Part shown: positions 1 to 7,641 of the stretch, piece by piece
Layout of the letters: each line of letters begins with the position of its first letter
Numbering within the stretch: the stretch's first letter is position 1
Assembly (NCBI GenBank): GCA_041287425.1
Contig: JBEULG010000028.1
Coordinates: forward strand, 55,923-119,922
Length of the DNA: 64,000 bases
Direction: 5' to 3'
Origin: JAFGSI01 sp041287425
GTDB lineage: Bacteria > Chloroflexota > Anaerolineae > Anaerolineales > Villigracilaceae
Notes under the pieces: model-generated
Database searches by the model: none
What the model saw: the letters and a program-made list of their open reading frames with translations, nothing else
What the model was told of the DNA's origin: nothing
Position numbers and translations under genes: made by a program

Positions 1-1
1 T

Positions 2-148
2 GTCGCCAGCCTGTTCGGGGTCCCGGCCGCCATCATCAGCGGCGGGATCGGGTGTTTGCTGGGAGTCGGCCTGATCGCCATGAAATGGCCCGAACTGCGC
101 CGCTACAACGGCGACGAACACCTGAGCGCCTCTCTGGCGGCCACCTGA
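2..148 (+). CDS. MFS transporter, C-terminal end (partial)
   Basis: The last 48 codons of a gene that enters from the left edge. The visible part is a hydrophobic glycine-rich segment (VPAAIISGGIGCLLGVGLIA) followed by a short polar tail with KWPELRRYNGDE. This is the usual last transmembrane helix and cytoplasmic tail of EntS-like/TMR-type major facilitator exporters. The family call rests on this tail only. No terminator follows directly; the next signal is the promoter at 188. Confidence 0.6.
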   Translation, partial: VASLFGVPAAIISGGIGCLLGVGLIAMKWPELRRYNGDEHLSASLAAT

Positions 149-187
149 CGCTTTCCTGACAAAACCCGTACAAAGCCACTCAAACGG

Positions 188-216
188 TTGACTTCGCTCT
201 CAAATCGCACTATACT
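188..216 (+). promoter_or_regulatory. Strong sigma-70-type promoter
   Basis: TTGACT at 188-193 and TATACT at 211-216 are separated by 17 bases. Transcription should start near 222-224, upstream of the hairpin terminator at 272-308. The promoter therefore drives either a short independent RNA or an attenuated leader of the SWIM-finger gene at 437. Confidence 0.7.
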
Positions 217-221
217 GAAGG

Positions 222-308
222 CAGGTAACGCCTATGCGAGTCGTGGTGCAATACCCTGGTCTTGTTTTCTGAAAGGCACGTGGTCGGCGCGCGTGCCTTT
301 CGTTTTTT
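222..308 (+). ncRNA. Candidate ~87-nt small RNA or attenuated leader
   Basis: Bounded on the left by a consensus-like promoter and on the right by an intrinsic terminator. No ORF with a ribosome site lies inside. It matches no RNA family I can recognise. It could be a free-standing small RNA, or the terminated leader of the small gene that starts at 437. The boundaries are inferred from the promoter and the U-run. Confidence 0.45.
272..308 (+). terminator. Intrinsic terminator
   Basis: AAAGGCACG (272-280) pairs with CGTGCCTTT (292-300) around an 11-base loop, followed by CGTTTTTT. It lies only about 50 bases after the predicted transcription start. Confidence 0.75.
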
Positions 309-337
309 ATATCCTTAACAGCAGGCTCTCGCTTTTT

Positions 338-389
338 GCATCGAATATTCGCGAATTTCTCGAAGCAAATTCGTGTCATTCGATGCCGG
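338..389. repeat. Dispersed palindromic repeat, copy 1
   Basis: A 52-base AT-rich element with ends GCATCGAA and TTCGATGC and internal CGCGAATT/AATTCG half-sites. Its reverse complement matches the element at 62542-62603 over most of its length, with the same CCGGCATCGAAT start and the same internal TTCGCGAA. It sits in the leader region of the gene at 437. Confidence 0.6.
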
Positions 390-436
390 TAATTCTTAAT
401 CCGGATAAAGTTCATTTTTCGCACAAGGAGAAGCCC

Positions 437-679
437 ATGGATTCTGGAATGATCGGCAAGATTCAGAAAGCCAAGCGCTACGCCCAAGAACGACACCGTT
501 TCACCTTCGAATCGTTTACCGTCAGCATCGCCGGCGAAAACAACACGCACCGCGTCCGCTACGAAAACGGAAAATGGCTGTGCGATTGCGATTTCTTCCA
601 ATCTCGGAATGTCTGCACGCACACGATGGCGCTCGAAGAACTGCTCAAAGACATGATTCCCACCCCGCCGCAGGCCTGA
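437..679 (+). CDS. Small SWIM zinc-finger protein
   Basis: An 80-residue protein. The ATG at 437 is chosen because AAGGAG lies 7 bases upstream; the longer reading frame to 188 would run through a promoter and a terminator. Residues in the second half show C-x-C-x7-C-x-H (CDCDFFQSRNVCTH), the SWIM zinc-finger pattern, which generally binds DNA or protein. The N-terminal half is basic (KIQKAKRYAQERHR). Nothing else is attached, so the protein is essentially one finger. Its role is unknown. It may be controlled by the promoter/terminator pair upstream. Confidence 0.75.
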   Translation: MDSGMIGKIQKAKRYAQERHRFTFESFTVSIAGENNTHRVRYENGKWLCDCDFFQSRNVCTHTMALEELLKDMIPTPPQA

Positions 680-702
680 TCGGCATGCGCTGGGCAAAAC
701 GG

Positions 703-740
703 CCTCCGGGTTCCAAATGAGACCCCGGAGGTCTCTTTTT
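703..740 (+). terminator. Intrinsic terminator after the SWIM gene
   Basis: CCTCCGGG (703-710) pairs with CCCGGAGG (724-731), followed by TCTCTTTTT. It separates the SWIM gene from the L,D-transpeptidase gene. Confidence 0.75.
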
Positions 741-744
741 CAGG

Positions 745-750
745 TAAAAT
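745..750 (+). promoter_or_regulatory. -10 box immediately before the ATG at 758
   Basis: TAAAAT ends 7 bases before the start codon, so the transcript would begin at or next to the ATG (leaderless). No clear -35 box or Shine-Dalgarno sequence is seen. Confidence 0.4.
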
Positions 751-757
751 TCCACCT

Positions 758-1804
758 ATGAAAGGTTCTCTTTCGCGTCGCGATTTCCTCAAACTGGGCG
801 GGCTGGCGTTGGGCAGCCTGGCCTTCTCCCCTTTCCTGCCTGAAACCAGCGCCTTCGAAGACGTCGAATTGGTGCGGGTGGCAACCGATTCGGTCAGCGT
901 CCACGTCCAGCCGAACGACGAGTACCGCATCGTGACCACCTGGCCGCGCGATTCGGTCGTTCACGTCTATGAGACGGTGGTGGCCGAGACGCCCGCCTAC
1001 AACCCGGTCTGGTACCGCGTCTGGGGCGGCTACATGCACCGCGCCCGCCTTCAGAAAGTCAAGGTCATCTACAATCAGCCCTTGAGCGCCATTCCAGAGA
1101 GCGGCCTGCTCGGCGAAATCACCGTCCCCTACGCCCAGGCCTACCAATATGACGCCCTGAACGGCTGGCGCACCACCTATCGCTTGTACTACGAATCCGT
1201 CCATTGGATCACCGCCGTCGAAGAAGGCCCCGACCGCGGCCCCTGGTATCGCATCCTCGACGAGTTGGATGAGTCCATCTACTACGTCCCGGCCCCCCAG
1301 GTGCGCATCATTCCGCCTCACGAATTGGACCCCCTCTCGCCGGAGGTCCCCTTCGAGCAAAAGCGGGTCGAGGTCTCACTGGCGGCCCAACTCCTGACCT
1401 GCTACGAATACGACCAGCCGGTCTTTCAGGCCACCATCTCCTCCGGTCTGGCAGGCTTGAGCGGTCCCGACCGCGAACCGACCAATACCCCCACCGGCCG
1501 GTTCAACATCCGCGTCAAGATGCCCTCCAAACACATGGGCAACGCCGACCTGGCAGCCGACATTGACGACTACGTCATCCCTGGCGTGCCGTGGGTGGCC
1601 TTTTTCACCGAGCGCGGCCACGCCTTCCACGGCACTTACTGGCACGATAACTTTGGCGTTCCGATGAGTCACGGCTGCATCAACATGCGCACGCCGGAGG
1701 CCAAGTGGCTGTTCCGCTGGCTGCAACCGGCGGCCGCCTTCGAGGAGATTGACAAACGCACCCTCGATCGCCGCGGCTTCGGCACCCAGGTCATCATCTA
1801 TTGA
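758..1804 (+). CDS. Tat-exported L,D-transpeptidase (YkuD)
   Basis: A 348-residue exported enzyme that should crosslink peptidoglycan or attach proteins to it. The N-terminus carries a twin-arginine signal (SRRDFLKLGG) and a hydrophobic stretch. Residues ~35-200 are SH3-like, probably cell-wall binding. The C-terminal third holds the YkuD signature: H291 and then S-H-G-C-I-N with catalytic Cys307. The start fits the signal peptide and follows the terminator at 740. The methyltransferase gene starts 3 bases after the stop, so the two are probably co-transcribed although functionally unrelated. The substrate is unknown. Confidence 0.9.
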   Translation: MKGSLSRRDFLKLGGLALGSLAFSPFLPETSAFEDVELVRVATDSVSVHVQPNDEYRIVTTWPRDSVVHVYETVVAETPAYNPVWYRVWGGYMHRARLQKVKVIYNQPLSAIPESGLLGEITVPYAQAYQYDALNGWRTTYRLYYESVHWITAVEEGPDRGPWYRILDELDESIYYVPAPQVRIIPPHELDPLSPEVPFEQKRVEVSLAAQLLTCYEYDQPVFQATISSGLAGLSGPDREPTNTPTGRFNIRVKMPSKHMGNADLAADIDDYVIPGVPWVAFFTERGHAFHGTYWHDNFGVPMSHGCINMRTPEAKWLFRWLQPAAAFEEIDKRTLDRRGFGTQVIIY

Positions 1805-1807
1805 GCC

Positions 1808-3037
1808 ATGCCCACCCTCCTCTGGCCGACCAAGTCGAAAGGCATTCCTCCCAGCGCGGCGCTGAACACCGAGGCGCTCATTTACCCCGGCGGACACGGA
1901 TACCCTCAACCGCCAGTCAACCGCCTGATTCTGGGCGACAACCTGAACGTCATGGCTGCCCTGTTGCCCGAATACGAAGGCCGCATCCACCTCATCTACG
2001 CCGATCCGCCCTTTTTCACCAACAAACGTTACCCCGCCCGCATCGGGCGCGGCGAAGACTCGCGCCGCCCGCGCGAATGGCAACTGGCCGAAGGCTACGC
2101 CGATCACTGGAGCGACCTGGACGCCTACCTGGACTTCCTCTATCCGCGCCTCGAACTGATGACGCGCCTGCTCGCCCCCACCGGCAGCCTCTATCTGCAC
2201 CTCGACTGGCACGCCGACGCCTATGCCCGCCTCCTGCTCGATGAACTCCTCGGCCGCGAAAACCTGCTCAACGAAATCATCTGGGTCTATCACGGCCCCT
2301 CGCCCGTCAGACGGGCGTTCAACCGCAAACACGATACCATCCTGGCATATACCAAAAGCAAAGACTACACCTTCAACGCCGACGCCGTCCGCGAGCCATA
2401 CAACCCCAACACGCTCAAAACCTTCGAGGCCTCCCCCAAAGCGGGCTTCGGCAAAGTCCCCAACCTGGAGCGCGGCAAAGTGCCCGAGGACTGGTGGTAT
2501 TTTCCGGTCGTGGCCCGCCTGCACTCCGAGCGCACCGGCTACCCGACCCAAAAACCCGAGGCGCTGATCGAACGCATCCTGCTGGCCTCCTCCCGCCCCG
2601 GCGACCTGGTGGCCGATTTCTTCTGCGGCTCAGGCACCCTCCCCGTCAGCGCCGTCCGCCATGGACGGCGATTCCTGGCCTGCGATATCGCCTGGCGCGC
2701 CGTCCACACCACCCGTCTGCGTCTGCTGGCTCAGGAAACGCCTTTTACCCTCGAGCGCGAGACATCCTGTCCCATCCCCTCGCTCGAAACAAAAATCCGG
2801 CTGGAAATTGCCGGCCGGAAAATCAGCCTCTCTCCAGGGGACATTGAACTGGATTACTGGGAGGTTGACCCCGCCTGGGATGGCAGCGTCTTCCGCAGCC
2901 GCGCCCAAGCCCGCCGCCCAGGCCGGCTGGCCGACATCCCCCTCAGCCTCGACCTGCCGGCCCCGCCCAGCCGGCCGTGTGTGCAAGCCGTCGCTGTCAG
3001 CGGCGAATGGATACGAATCACACCGGGGCAGACCTGA
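1808..3037 (+). CDS. DNA methyltransferase, beta-class adenine type
   Basis: A 409-residue SAM-dependent DNA methylase. The catalytic motif IV, Y-A-D-P-P-F (residues 64-69), precedes the SAM-binding motif D-F-F-C-G-S-G-T (270-277), which is the beta-class order. DPPF instead of DPPY is a tolerated variant. TQKP before the SAM motif is typical of type III Mod-like and orphan methylases. No restriction endonuclease gene is adjacent, so it is either an orphan regulatory methylase or an RNA/DNA methylase of unknown specificity. The stop codon lies inside the hairpin at 3023-3055. Confidence 0.85.
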   Translation: MPTLLWPTKSKGIPPSAALNTEALIYPGGHGYPQPPVNRLILGDNLNVMAALLPEYEGRIHLIYADPPFFTNKRYPARIGRGEDSRRPREWQLAEGYADHWSDLDAYLDFLYPRLELMTRLLAPTGSLYLHLDWHADAYARLLLDELLGRENLLNEIIWVYHGPSPVRRAFNRKHDTILAYTKSKDYTFNADAVREPYNPNTLKTFEASPKAGFGKVPNLERGKVPEDWWYFPVVARLHSERTGYPTQKPEALIERILLASSRPGDLVADFFCGSGTLPVSAVRHGRRFLACDIAWRAVHTTRLRLLAQETPFTLERETSCPIPSLETKIRLEIAGRKISLSPGDIELDYWEVDPAWDGSVFRSRAQARRPGRLADIPLSLDLPAPPSRPCVQAVAVSGEWIRITPGQT

Positions 3038-3055
3038 AACTCTGCCCCGGCTTTT
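3023..3055 (+). terminator. Intrinsic terminator overlapping the methylase stop codon
   Basis: CCGGGGCAGA (3023-3032) pairs perfectly with TCTGCCCCGG (3041-3050) around 8 bases that include the stop codon, followed by CTTTT. It also covers the last codon of the convergent regulator gene. Confidence 0.75.
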
Positions 3056-3717
3056 CAGACGTCCAACCGGTATCCCACCCCTCGGACCGTTTTCAAGAAT
3101 TTCGGCTTCTTCGGATCGGCCTCGATCGCCTCTCGCAGCCAGGAAATGTGAACGTCCAGGGTGCGCGTATCATCGGTGTAATCCGTCTCCCAAACGTACG
3201 AAAACAGTTCCTTGCGATCGATCACCTCGCCGCGGCGTTCCATCAACATCTTGAGCAGGCGAACCAGGCGCGGGGTCAGGCGCGCCCTCTTTCCCAAACT
3301 CACCACCACGCGGTTTTCCACATCCAACCGGATCGGGCCGGCGTGCAAACTGTCTCGCCCATCACAGGGGAGCAACTGGCGAATCCGATTGACCAGTTTC
3401 TGGACGGTAAAAGGGAGCGACAGGACCACATCCGCATCGCTCTTGGTTATCTCATCTGAGGCGGTCTGGATGAGGACGATTGGCAACTTCCCCGCTTTCT
3501 CGCGCAGCAAACGGCAAATGCGCTTCCCGCTGGTTCGCAGCGAGGCGGCGTTGACGATGACGGCGTCGAAAGAATGCTTCTTGCCCAGTAACTTTAAAGC
3601 CTCGCTCCCGCTCGGCGCGGATTCAGTTTCGAATCCCTTCTTGCGAAGAGCAGGTACAAAAACCGGACAATCTGCGTGCTTGCCCTCGATGACAAGCAAT
3701 TTTGCGGATGGCGTCAT
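3055..3717 (-). CDS. OmpR-type winged-helix regulator with degenerate receiver
   Basis: 220 residues from the ATG at 3717. Residues ~6-115 have a receiver fold, but the acidic pocket (usually DD) reads EGK, the phospho-acceptor Asp is Asn56 (VIVNAAS), and the switch lysine motif reads SLPF. Phosphorylation is therefore unlikely. Residues ~130-220 are a well-conserved OmpR/PhoB winged helix (LTPRLVRLLKMLM ... DVHISWLREAIE ... VRGVGYRL). It probably binds DNA constitutively or responds to another signal. No partner kinase is adjacent. It is convergent with the methylase gene. Confidence 0.8.
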   Translation of the reverse strand: MTPSAKLLVIEGKHADCPVFVPALRKKGFETESAPSGSEALKLLGKKHSFDAVIVNAASLRTSGKRICRLLREKAGKLPIVLIQTASDEITKSDADVVLSLPFTVQKLVNRIRQLLPCDGRDSLHAGPIRLDVENRVVVSLGKRARLTPRLVRLLKMLMERRGEVIDRKELFSYVWETDYTDDTRTLDVHISWLREAIEADPKKPKFLKTVRGVGYRLDV

Positions 3718-3796
3718 GCTGCTTCGATTATACACCAATCTTAAATTTTCTTGTCCTTGTTCCGGGCCCCGGCCGCGACTCGCAGCCTGGGGGTGC

Positions 3797-3825
3797 TTGC
3801 CAATCCGGCAATTCGCATGTATACT
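3797..3825 (+). promoter_or_regulatory. Promoter of the small membrane protein gene
   Basis: TTGCCA (3797-3802) and TATACT (3820-3825) with a 17-base spacer. The start codon is 31 bases after the -10 box, with AAAGGAGG before it. Confidence 0.65.
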
Positions 3826-3856
3826 GTCAGAAATTCGATTGTCAAAGGAGGAAGAA

Positions 3857-4204
3857 ATGGAAGCCGTTCCTGTCACCCCTACCACACTCGAGGCCCCCAA
3901 GAAGAAGTCCAAGACTGGCGCCTTGATTGCCACCATCGCGACCGCCGTGTTGTGCGGCTGCCCCGGCCTGTTCGCCATCTGCTGGGGCGCCCTCTCGGCC
4001 ATCGTCAGTTTCTTTCCCAACGCCGACATCAACATCGGTGGCAGCAGCGACCCGAACACAGCCTTCTTTGCGGGCGTCGGCGCGTTGTGCGGCGGCATCA
4101 TCTTTGTCGCCATTCCCATCGTCATCGGTCTCCTGACGCTGCGGGAAAAGAAACCCAAGGCCGAAGAGGTCGTTCCTGCCGAGCCTCTGCCCCCGGCTGC
4201 ATAA
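3857..4204 (+). CDS. Small two-helix membrane protein
   Basis: 115 residues from the ATG at 3857, preceded by AAAGGAGG. It has two hydrophobic helices (about residues 22-50 and 72-95) separated by a short polar loop (FPNADINIGGSSDPN). The N-terminus is Pro/Lys-rich and the C-terminus is acidic and Pro-rich. No enzyme motif is visible. It has its own promoter and terminator, so it is monocistronic. Function unknown. Confidence 0.7.
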   Translation: MEAVPVTPTTLEAPKKKSKTGALIATIATAVLCGCPGLFAICWGALSAIVSFFPNADINIGGSSDPNTAFFAGVGALCGGIIFVAIPIVIGLLTLREKKPKAEEVVPAEPLPPAA

Positions 4205-4228
4205 TCTATATCCAGGTGAAAAACAATG

Positions 4229-4264
4229 CCTGGTTATGGCGTTTTCCATAACCAGGGCTTTGTC
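4229..4264 (+). terminator. Hairpin terminator of the membrane protein gene
   Basis: CCTGGTTATGG (4229-4239) pairs perfectly with CCATAACCAGG (4246-4256), followed by a weak U-tract (CTTTGTCTT). Confidence 0.65.
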
Positions 4265-4278
4265 TTGGGCGCGCGTAG

Positions 4279-4320
4279 GCCCTCTCCGTCGCCAGCGACG
4301 TGAGAGGGCTTTTCCCTTTT
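4279..4320 (+). terminator. Second hairpin terminator
   Basis: GCCCTCTC (4279-4286) pairs with GAGAGGGC (4302-4309), followed by TTTTCCCTTTT. It backs up the hairpin at 4229 and separates the region from the convergent deacetylase gene. Confidence 0.6.
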
Positions 4321-4327
4321 CGAACAG

Positions 4328-5176
4328 TCAGCGCAAGCGGGCAATCCGGTCGTGGACGTCGGCCGCGAAGCGGGCGATGAACTGCTGGATGAATTCGCCC
4401 GGGTCCAGGCCGGGATCGCGAATCAGCGGCGTCAGGTCGAGGGCATAGACCATGCCGCTGGCGATATCGGTGCCGTGCGAGGCAAAATAGGTAGCATTAG
4501 CGCGCCGGCGGCCCATCGAGGCCAGGTCGTAGCGCTTGCCGCCGGCAATTTGCGAATCGAAGACGCCCAGCAGCGCCGCCTGTAGATTCTCGTGGGCCGA
4601 GACGTCGAACGCCACCTTATCGGAGTCCACCGTCCAATCCAGGTCGCGCCAGACCTCGCAGCCGTAGAGGCGCTGCGGACGTTCGGCCTCCGCCATGCGG
4701 CGGATGGCGGCAATCGTCCGCAGGGCAACGGCCACATGGGTGTCGTGCTTATCGGCCAGGTTGTGGGTATAGACGACATGCGGGCGGGAGGCGAACAGGA
4801 TGGCAAACAAATCGTCCTCCGGCCCGCTTTGGGCGCTGTCTTTGACCGCCTGGCTGGGATGATCGAGCAGAATCTGGGCGGAATACTCGCCGATGACGGC
4901 GGCCTTCTTCTGTTCCTTGAAGCGCACCAGGCGCATTTCCTCGTCGCTGTAGCCGCGGTACAGGTCGTCGCGCGGCGAACCACGCCCGTCGGTGACGACC
5001 ACGCCGGTGAACCACTTGTCCGTCCGCTGGAAGCATTCCAGGATGGGCGCGGCGGCCATGATTTCCAGGTCATCCTGGTGGGCGGCAACTGCCAGATGCG
5101 TGGTGCGCCCCAGGGCGTCCTCCGGGGGGACGCCATCGGGAACGAACAACTCGGCGGTAGGCAACGTGAACTTCAT
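4328..5176 (-). CDS. PIG-L/LmbE family deacetylase
   Basis: A 282-residue zinc-dependent N-deacetylase-like protein. The metal motif A-A-H-Q-D-D-L-E (residues ~31-38) and the downstream H-D-T-H (near residue 144) are both present, so it is probably active on an N-acetyl sugar derivative. It overlaps the upstream ROK gene by ATGA, so the two form one transcription unit. Together with a sugar-kinase-like ROK protein, this points to amino-sugar catabolism, possibly controlled by the operator at 6615. Confidence 0.85.
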   Translation of the reverse strand: MKFTLPTAELFVPDGVPPEDALGRTTHLAVAAHQDDLEIMAAAPILECFQRTDKWFTGVVVTDGRGSPRDDLYRGYSDEEMRLVRFKEQKKAAVIGEYSAQILLDHPSQAVKDSAQSGPEDDLFAILFASRPHVVYTHNLADKHDTHVAVALRTIAAIRRMAEAERPQRLYGCEVWRDLDWTVDSDKVAFDVSAHENLQAALLGVFDSQIAGGKRYDLASMGRRRANATYFASHGTDIASGMVYALDLTPLIRDPGLDPGEFIQQFIARFAADVHDRIARLR

Positions 5177-6588
5177 AGGCCCTCCTTATCACTTTGGGGA
5201 ATCTCCGGCAGACTGGCCGCCGCAATTGACTGCCCCACCCGGCGGCTCTTTTCATCGGGCAACTGAATGTGAATGTGCGCCAGGTCGGGGAATTCGGCCT
5301 GCAAGACCTGCTGGGCGCCCTCCAGAATCAACTGCCCGCCGCGGCCGGAGGTGCAGCGGCCCAAAATCAGGACGTGCCGGATAGGATAGAACTCAGCATA
5401 ATGAGCAATGGCATAGCCCATATAGATGCCCATCGTCTGCCAGATTTTCAGCGCTCCGTCGTGACCGGTTTCCAGTTTCTCCTGGACGAATTTGAGTTTC
5501 TCGGCATCGGTCACCTCGGCAGGAATCTGGATGCCGGCGCGCGGCGCCAGCCGAAAGACGCACTGCTGGGAAAAATACTGCGACCCCACGCCACGGTCGC
5601 CAGACCACTCATCGACGGGCGCCTGCGGCTGATAATCAACCGGCGCGAAGGCCAGTTCGCTCAGCCAGGTGACGATGTGTCCGTCCATGTCCACGTAACC
5701 GGCCGCCTCCGAGGAACCCAGGGCGATGCCCAGAATGCCGTTGTCCTCCAGCGACATCGAACCGGCCAGGGCGGTCACATCGCCGTCGTTGATGATTTCG
5801 AGCGGCACGCCCAGTTCGCGGCGGATGCGCAGGAACAGGTCGCGCACCTTGTGATAGTCTTCTTTGGGCACGCTGCGAAAGAGCGAGGCGACCATCGGAC
5901 GGTTGTTGATGTAAATGCCCGCCGAGGAGCCGCCGATGGCGTCCAGGCGCGGCATTTTCGAGGCGGCGGTGCGCAGGGCGGTCATGATTTCGCGGTAGTG
6001 ATACTCCGGGTCGGCGTGTTTGCGCGGCTCCCAAACGACCTCTTCGCTATAGACGGGCTGACCGTCAATGACCGCCGAAACCTTGCGGTCGGAGGCGCCC
6101 AGGTCGAAGCCGATGCGGCATCCGTCCAGGTGGCGGCCGAGGGGTTTGCCGCGTTCATTGGCCGGCGGGACCTCCTGCGGGGCGCAGTGTACGACCGTAA
6201 ACGTTCGCTCATAGACCTGTTCGCCCATGAAGTGATAGTCGAAAGCGCGCTCCCCTTCGGGCGAATAGACGCGGGCCAGGAAGTCGGCGACCGCCTTCGG
6301 CCCGCCGACGTACAGCCGCCAGCCGCCGCGCGCCCAGAGCAGGAACTTGACCAGGCGTTCGACATACATTAGGTTCGATTCGGCCTGCGGGTGAGCCTCG
6401 GGGAGGAGGTACGTCTCGAAGCGGGTGAGTTCGCCGTCACTGCGCTCCAGGCCGAGGACGAGCGGGACGCCGCCGCCCGCCTCGGCGACCCGCTGCCGGA
6501 AGAGGCGATTGGCCAGCACAGCCGGGCGAAAGGATTCATCCAAAGGGGGAACGAAACGCGGGGCGACCAGGGGCAAGGAGGAAGTCAT
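5173..6588 (-). CDS. ROK family protein (sugar kinase-like)
   Basis: A 471-residue ASKHA-fold protein. The phosphate-1 motif G-F-D-L-G-A-S-D lies near residues 159-166. The conserved E-I-I-N-D-G-D and L-G-S-S-E-A-A-G segments follow, and the C-terminus has LILGRCTSGRGG. It is longer than typical ROK kinases (~300) because of an N-terminal ~150-residue extension that I do not recognise. The usual ROK zinc motif is not evident. It forms an operon with the PIG-L deacetylase. Confidence 0.75.
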   Translation of the reverse strand: MTSSLPLVAPRFVPPLDESFRPAVLANRLFRQRVAEAGGGVPLVLGLERSDGELTRFETYLLPEAHPQAESNLMYVERLVKFLLWARGGWRLYVGGPKAVADFLARVYSPEGERAFDYHFMGEQVYERTFTVVHCAPQEVPPANERGKPLGRHLDGCRIGFDLGASDRKVSAVIDGQPVYSEEVVWEPRKHADPEYHYREIMTALRTAASKMPRLDAIGGSSAGIYINNRPMVASLFRSVPKEDYHKVRDLFLRIRRELGVPLEIINDGDVTALAGSMSLEDNGILGIALGSSEAAGYVDMDGHIVTWLSELAFAPVDYQPQAPVDEWSGDRGVGSQYFSQQCVFRLAPRAGIQIPAEVTDAEKLKFVQEKLETGHDGALKIWQTMGIYMGYAIAHYAEFYPIRHVLILGRCTSGRGGQLILEGAQQVLQAEFPDLAHIHIQLPDEKSRRVGQSIAAASLPEIPQSDKEGL

Positions 6589-6614
6589 GGGCTGTCCTCT
6601 AAAAGCAAAATTGA

Positions 6615-6628
6615 TGTAACCGGTTACA
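6615..6628. promoter_or_regulatory. LacI-family operator
   Basis: TGTAACCGGTTACA is a perfect 14-base palindrome with a central CG, the classic LacI/GalR operator form. It lies 27 bases upstream of the ROK gene start, in the 129-bp divergent region shared with rnz. No LacI-family gene is present in the window. Confidence 0.65.
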
Positions 6629-6705
6629 AAACCGGAACGGGTAAATCATAGTCGGGGCGCGGGGTTCTGTCAAGAGCAAGGCGAAAACCCGCTCAAAGAG
6701 TGAGG

Positions 6706-6711
6706 TAAAAT
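6706..6711 (+). promoter_or_regulatory. -10 box close to the rnz start
   Basis: TAAAAT ends 6 bases before the ATG at 6718, which predicts a leaderless message. No good -35 box is seen. Confidence 0.4.
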
Positions 6712-6717
6712 AGTTCA

Positions 6718-7638
6718 ATGTTCGAAATCATCTTCCTCGGCACCTCCGCCTCGGCCCCCTCGGCCCGGCGAGGCCTCTCGGCGCAAATCGTCAAACACGA
6801 CGAATACCGCTTCCTGATTGATTGCGGCGAGGGCACCCAGCGCCAGATTCTCCAGGCGGGGATTGGCTTCAGGCATCTCAACCACATTCTGATTACGCAC
6901 GGCCACCTCGATCACATCCTCGGCCTGGCGGGGCTGCTGTCCACCTTCATGCGCTGGGAAACCATCGAGGAACTGAACATCTACAGCGGCCGCTGGGCGC
7001 TGGACCGCATTCACGACTTGCTCTACGGGGTGGTGCTGCGCGGCGCCCGTCCGCCGATGACGCTCAACCTGCACGAAATCAAAGCGGGCGTCTTCTTCCA
7101 GGCCGAAGATTTCGAGGTTTCGGCTTTTCCGGTCTATCACCGCGGCTCGGAAAGTTTCGGTTTCAAGTTCGAGGAACGCGCCCGGCGGCCGTTCCTGCCC
7201 GAAAAGGCCGAAGCCCTGGGGGTGCCGGCCGGCCCGCTGCGCCGCGACCTGGTGGAGGGCCGAATCGTCCACTTGCCTGACGGGCGGCAGGTCCGGCCCG
7301 AGGAGGTGCTCGGTCCGCTGCGCCCCGGCCTGAAACTGATTCACGTCGGCGACGCCGGCCGGACGGAGGACCTGGTCGAGGCCTGCCGCGGCGCCGATTT
7401 GCTGGTCATCGAGGCGACCTATATCGAACAGGAAGCCGAGATGGCCCGCCAGTTCTCGCACCTGACGGCCCGCCAGGCCGCCGAACTGGCCGTCCAGGCG
7501 GGCGTCCGGCGGCTGATCCTGACCCACATCTCGCGCCGCTACCGCGAGAAAGACATCCTGAGCGAGGCCCAGGCGGTTTTCCCTGAAACGCAGGTGGCGC
7601 GCGATTTCGACGTCTATCAAATCAAATCAGAAGGCTGA
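6718..7638 (+). CDS. rnz: Ribonuclease Z
   Basis: A 306-residue metallo-beta-lactamase-fold endonuclease that trims tRNA 3' ends. The N-terminus FLGTSASAPS and the zinc motif H61-G-H-L-D65-H66 are canonical, with further ligands H-V-G-D-A-G and T-H-I-S-R-R-Y. The length matches bacterial RNase Z. It is first in a plus-strand run; the DUF3090 gene starts 3 bases after its stop. Confidence 0.93.
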   Translation: MFEIIFLGTSASAPSARRGLSAQIVKHDEYRFLIDCGEGTQRQILQAGIGFRHLNHILITHGHLDHILGLAGLLSTFMRWETIEELNIYSGRWALDRIHDLLYGVVLRGARPPMTLNLHEIKAGVFFQAEDFEVSAFPVYHRGSESFGFKFEERARRPFLPEKAEALGVPAGPLRRDLVEGRIVHLPDGRQVRPEEVLGPLRPGLKLIHVGDAGRTEDLVEACRGADLLVIEATYIEQEAEMARQFSHLTARQAAELAVQAGVRRLILTHISRRYREKDILSEAQAVFPETQVARDFDVYQIKSEG

Positions 7639-7641
7639 GTT

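Noticed and set aside
1376..2551. A 391-codon minus-strand frame over the transpeptidase and methylase genes
   Set aside because: Both plus-strand genes have intact catalytic motifs. The opposite frame has none.
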